From: Paenibacillus sp. FSL M7-0420
GTDB taxonomy: Bacteria; Bacillota; Bacilli; Paenibacillales; Paenibacillaceae
DNA: 64,000 bases
Direction of reading: 5' to 3'
NCBI RefSeq assembly: GCF_038002345.1
Contig: NZ_JBBOCJ010000001.1
Coordinates: forward strand, 1,116,001-1,180,000
Part shown: positions 61,133-64,000 of the stretch, piece after piece
How positions within the stretch are numbered: position 1 is the first letter of the stretch
How the letters are laid out: each line of letters begins with the position of its first letter
Program-made: the position numbers and the translations under genes
Notes under the pieces: generated by a model
Told to the model about the DNA's origin: nothing
Databases searched by the model: none
What the model saw: the letters and a program-made list of their open reading frames with translations, nothing else

Positions 61133-62419
61133 ATGGAGCAGGAGAACAAGAAACCGGCTGTAATCTATGAATATGATGAAGAGAGAGCCGGCATTATCAA
61201 AGGCTATGATGTGTACGCCCGTCTGGTGGACGGCATCCTTGAAGCCCTCTACACCCGCTACGGTGTCCGTTACGAGCTGTATGCCAGCGATGATCCCAAC
61301 AGTGAGTATTGGAAGCTGCTGGAGAACGATGTGCAGAGCGGGAATGCCGGAGTGGAGCATGTGGCGCGGATTTTTGACCGTCTGGAGGACCGGACCTTCG
61401 TGTTCGATGATGAGAAGGAGCAGCCGGAGTATCATATCCATCTGTCGGTCCGTAATAATGTGCTCGCTTATCCGGCGATGGGTATTGCGCTGGCGCGGGT
61501 TCCGGTGTTTCAGGAGAACGGGATTAACTTCCAGGATTATGTGTTTGCCGCATCGGATCAGCAATTGCAGTTCTTCCTTGGTAATGTGCGTAAGCGTCAG
61601 CGGGAGCAGAATATCAACAAGGTGACAGTGTTCACCGACCGGCGCAACGGAATTTCCCGGGAGGATGAGCCGATTACGCGTGCGGTTAGGCGCGAAGAGG
61701 TGATTTTGGACGCTGCGATCAAAAAAGAGATCTACCGCTCGCTCGACCAGTTCTTCGACAGCGACCGCAGCTTCTATGTCACCTACGATATCCCGTACAA
61801 GCGGGGGATTCTGCTCTACGGGCATCCGGGCAACGGCAAGACCACCCTGGTCAAATCCATTGCCGGAAGCGTGCCGGGACCGGTGCTCTATTGGCAGATT
61901 ACGGAGTATACGAGCAGCGAATCGGTGAATGAGGTGTTCGAGGCTGCGGCCCGGCTGGCGCCGATGGTGCTGGTGATTGAGGATATCGACTCCATGCCGC
62001 AGGAGGTGCGCTCCTTCTTCCTGAACACGCTGGACGGGGCCACCTCCAAGGAGGGGATCTTCCTGATCGGCACGACCAATTATCCGGATAAAATCGACCC
62101 GGGTCTCATGAACCGCGCCGGGCGCTTCGACCGGGCCTATGAGATCAAGATGCCAAGCGAGGCGCTGCGCCTTGAATATCTGCAGCTGCGCGGCTTCTCC
62201 GCCTTCGCAGGTGAGGAAGGCACGGCCACCGCTGCGCGTCTGACCGGGGATTTCTCCCTGACCCAGCTCGGCGAGCTGTATGTCAGTGCCGCACTGGAAT
62301 GGCATGAGAACGGCACGGCAGATGTGGAGCTGCTTGTGCGCGGCATGCGCGGCGAGCTGGACAAGGGCCGCAAACGGGAATGGATGAAGGATGCTTCGGC
62401 CAGTATCGGTTTTTATTGA
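61133..62419 (+). CDS. AAA ATPase coupled to RtcB
   Basis: 428 aa from ATG 61133, two bases after the rtcB stop, with AAAGGGGACG upstream. A novel-looking N-terminal domain of about 190 residues, then an AAA module: Walker A 'GHPGNGKTT' at 230-238, Walker B '[10 protein letters not shown]' at 278-287, sensor '[23 protein letters not shown]' with the two arginine-finger residues. The pattern is close to BCS1/classical AAA remodelling ATPases. Tight coupling suggests it remodels or recycles RtcB or its RNA-protein substrate. Function is inferred from neighbourhood alone. Confidence 0.85.
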   Translation: MEQENKKPAVIYEYDEERAGIIKGYDVYARLVDGILEALYTRYGVRYELYASDDPNSEYWKLLENDVQSGNAGVEHVARIFDRLEDRTFVFDDEKEQPEYHIHLSVRNNVLAYPAMGIALARVPVFQENGINFQDYVFAASDQQLQFFLGNVRKRQREQNINKVTVFTDRRNGISREDEPITRAVRREEVILDAAIKKEIYRSLDQFFDSDRSFYVTYDIPYKRGILLYGHPGNGKTTLVKSIAGSVPGPVLYWQITEYTSSESVNEVFEAAARLAPMVLVIEDIDSMPQEVRSFFLNTLDGATSKEGIFLIGTTNYPDKIDPGLMNRAGRFDRAYEIKMPSEALRLEYLQLRGFSAFAGEEGTATAARLTGDFSLTQLGELYVSAALEWHENGTADVELLVRGMRGELDKGRKREWMKDASASIGFY

Positions 62420-62539
62420 ATAAAATACGTGGAGAGCAGGCTGCCAGCGCGAATGAGGCTGGGGAATGAATCGCCAGAGTTAGCATGCAGGGAGCCGGGA
62501 GGCTCCCTTTGTGCTGAATTTGGGCTCCTCCGCCGTTGC

Positions 62540-62735
62540 TGGCTGCTAGCCTTCGGTGTTTACAAATTAGAGGTTTCGGGGTCATCTGGGGAGTTCTGCG
62601 GACACAGAGGACGTTATTTGGCGAAAAAGACGCCTTTTCTGCTCGTATCGGACTCAGGAGCCCCTATATTGTATTGTGGAGCGTAAACGGAGGCCGGAGA
62701 GGGGACTTAACGACATCTGAGTCCGCCAGGCATGC
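62540..62735. repeat. Diverged repeat pair upstream of the sigma gene
   Basis: GGACACAG-AGG-CGTTAT at 62600 and GGACTCAGGAGCCCCTAT at 62650 are 50 bases apart, with an inverted ATCTGAGTCC near 62,716. It resembles the 51-bp clusters elsewhere in layout but is weaker. The rest of the 62,420-62,933 gap has no gene I can support. Confidence 0.45.
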
Positions 62736-62933
62736 GAAATGCTGTGTTCCGGCCAAATAAGGGATCTCCAGTCCGCAACGGGAGTGGCGGGGTTCGCTCC
62801 CCCGCACATCGCACCCCGCACCATCGCATCTCGGCCCATTGCACCCTAGCGGATCCCGCCCCACCGCCCCTCCGGGGAAGAAGGACTTTGCTTGCGAACA
62901 AAATGGATGGTTTCAGGAAATTTCGTACAGAGG

Positions 62934-62959
62934 TGTAACTTTTCGCATTCTCATACGTG
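62934..62959 (+). promoter_or_regulatory. ECF-type promoter of the sigma gene
   Basis: TGTAAC at 62934-62939, a 16-base spacer starting TTTTCGC, then CGTG at 62956-62959. This is the -35/-10 pattern read by ECF sigma factors, and suggests that the sigma factor drives its own gene. Confidence 0.6.
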
Positions 62960-62980
62960 GATGCAGTAAGGGGGGAGGAG

Positions 62981-63484
62981 ATGGAGCCGAATTCGCTGGA
63001 TGAACTATATGAACAATATGTGGACGACATCTACCGTTATCTGCGCTCCCTCTGCCAGGACCATCATGCGGCCGAAGATTTGATGCAGGATACCTTTTAC
63101 CGGGCGTATCTGTATCTAGAGGATTGCCGGGAGGAACGGGTGAAGCCGTGGCTGTTCCGGGTCGCGTATAATGCATTCGTGGATTATACGCGCAAGGAGA
63201 AGCGGAGTGTGGCGAAGGAGGGTGCTTATTTCAGCAGCCTGCCCCACCCGGAGACAACGGAGGGCACTCTGCTGAAGCAGGAACGCTGGGAGGAAGCGGC
63301 GCGGGCACTTAGCCTGTTGCCGGAGGGGCAGCGCCATGCCCTGCTGCTGCACGATGTGCACGGGCTGAGCTATAAGGAAGCCGCTGACATTATGGAAGTG
63401 GGCTTGTCTCAATACAAGATACTCGTATTCCGCGCCAGGCAGAAGCTGCGTGAGGCGGATCGGAGGAGGAATGAGCATGAGTGA
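62981..63484 (+). CDS. ECF sigma factor
   Basis: 167 aa from ATG 62981 after AAGGGGGGAGGAG. Region 2: 'LYEQYVDDIYRYLRSLCQDHHAAEDLMQDTFYRAYLYL' (parts AEDLMQDTFYRAY near 32-48) with 'KPWLFRVAYNAFVDYTRK'. Region 4: 'LPEGQRHALLLHDVHGLSYKEAADIMEVG' (parts SYKEAADIM). Its stop overlaps the start of a membrane anti-sigma gene. Probably SigM/SigX/SigV-like, responding to envelope stress, but the exact group is open. Confidence 0.93.
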   Translation: MEPNSLDELYEQYVDDIYRYLRSLCQDHHAAEDLMQDTFYRAYLYLEDCREERVKPWLFRVAYNAFVDYTRKEKRSVAKEGAYFSSLPHPETTEGTLLKQERWEEAARALSLLPEGQRHALLLHDVHGLSYKEAADIMEVGLSQYKILVFRARQKLREADRRRNEHE

Positions 63485-64000
63485 GGAATTCAAAGAGAAG
63501 CTGCGCCAATATAGCGAGGGCACCCTCCCGGAGGAAGAGCGTGAGGAGCTTGAGAGCGAGCTTGTGAAGCTTGAGGCGTATCAGCAGTATCTGGAGGAGC
63601 AGATGGAACGGGAGGAGCAGGACGGGCAGGCTACCGGGAGTTGGACCAAGACGGATGCGCAAGGAAGCGCAGCTCCAGGGTTCAAAAAGGCGAAGAAGAA
63701 GCGAAGAGAGAAGTCCGTTATTCGCCGGGGTAAATGGAAGGCGCGGATTAACAATACACTTACTGTATTTTCGGCGTTCCTGATCTTTACGGTCATTAGC
63801 AGCATTATCACAATAGTCTTCTACAACACCGGAGACCGCGGCGACACTTACCGTGATGTGGTAGAATCAGCGATTGCCGTTACCCGCCCTAACACCACGG
63901 TGCGCCTTTCATCGGATGCGCATTATTTTTTCCGGTTGGAGTTATCCGGGAATCTGCTGAAGCAGGTGGGCAGCGAGAGCATTCAGGTGGGCAGCTATAC
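63477..64000 (+). CDS. Membrane anti-sigma factor (cut by window end)
   Basis: At least 174 aa; the frame is open past 64000. ATG 63477 lies seven bases after GGAGGAGG; ATG 63471 is too close. It starts MSEEFKEKLRQYSEGTLPEEEREELE, an acidic cytoplasmic part with the sigma-regulator N-terminal pattern. A lysine-rich stretch (70-92) and one membrane helix at about 93-116 follow. An extracytoplasmic part then begins. This is the usual topology of a YhdL-like anti-sigma factor. It overlaps the sigma gene by eight bases and should bind its product. Confidence 0.85.
   Translation, partial: MSEEFKEKLRQYSEGTLPEEEREELESELVKLEAYQQYLEEQMEREEQDGQATGSWTKTDAQGSAAPGFKKAKKKRREKSVIRRGKWKARINNTLTVFSAFLIFTVISSIITIVFYNTGDRGDTYRDVVESAIAVTRPNTTVRLSSDAHYFFRLELSGNLLKQVGSESIQVGSY

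Noticed and set aside
61028..62305. 425-codon open frame on the minus strand
   Set aside because: Antisense to the AAA ATPase and the end of rtcB, both of which carry clear motifs.

Overview
The window looks like chromosome from a moderately GC-rich, low-motility-gene Firmicute, most likely Paenibacillus or a close relative. The reasons are strong AGGAGG-type ribosome binding sites, frequent GTG/TTG starts, many overlapping stop/start pairs, and family content typical of Bacillales (YigZ/YvyE, YqkE, LplJ, a MocR regulator beside ddl, ECF sigma/anti-sigma pair). The genus is inferred, not proven. There are no rRNA, tRNA, CRISPR, phage or transposase genes in view.

Layout. 1-13.7 kb: one plus-strand Tad/Flp-like type IV pilus locus. 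It holds a CpaB-like SAF protein, a TadZ-like protein with a broken P-loop, a CpaF/TadA ATPase, TadB- and TadC-like membrane proteins, two tiny tandem pilin-like proteins, two TadE-like proteins, and three secreted proteins, two of them large with PKD-like domains. 13.7-24.8 kb: housekeeping and small operons. These include a papain-like amidase, transketolase, PpnP, a three-gene ABC-2 exporter, a 3-hydroxyisobutyrate-dehydrogenase-like enzyme with a GNAT remnant behind it, Pgi, YigZ, a TetR regulator and YjbQ. 25-28.8 kb: sulfate uptake (CysT, CysW, CysA and a binding lipoprotein) behind a possible CymR-like site. 29-36.8 kb: a metallo-beta-lactamase-fold hydrolase, a VOC protein, a multidrug-type ABC exporter with an attenuator-like leader, a HAD phosphatase, an EamA transporter, a YdjM-like membrane protein and a lipoate ligase.

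37-51.2 kb: a cobalamin salvage and nucleotide-loop assembly region. It runs CobD, CbiZ, CbiB, CobC, then a MocR-Ddl-aminotransferase operon, then CobT-CobU-CobS and CobQ. CbiZ trims cobinamide to cobyric acid, CobD and CbiB re-attach aminopropanol phosphate, CobU activates it, CobT supplies alpha-ribazole phosphate, and CobS and CobC finish the cofactor. No corrin-ring genes and no B12 riboswitch were seen. The gaps here carry clusters of roughly 51-bp-spaced palindromic repeats, also found at 20.1, 51.4 and probably 62.6 kb.

51.6-64 kb: a chemoreceptor, a queuosine-precursor transporter under a preQ1-I riboswitch, a proline peptidase, a sugar dehydrogenase lipoprotein, an SDR enzyme, a GNAT enzyme, an HxlR regulator and YqkE. 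Then come an RNA-repair operon of RtcB ligase plus an AAA ATPase, behind a structured leader with its own short ORF and terminator, and an ECF sigma/anti-sigma pair cut by the window end. The RtcB-AAA operon with its leader, the 51-bp repeat family, and the pilus locus with its pseudo-ATPase and mini-pilins are the parts most worth following up.
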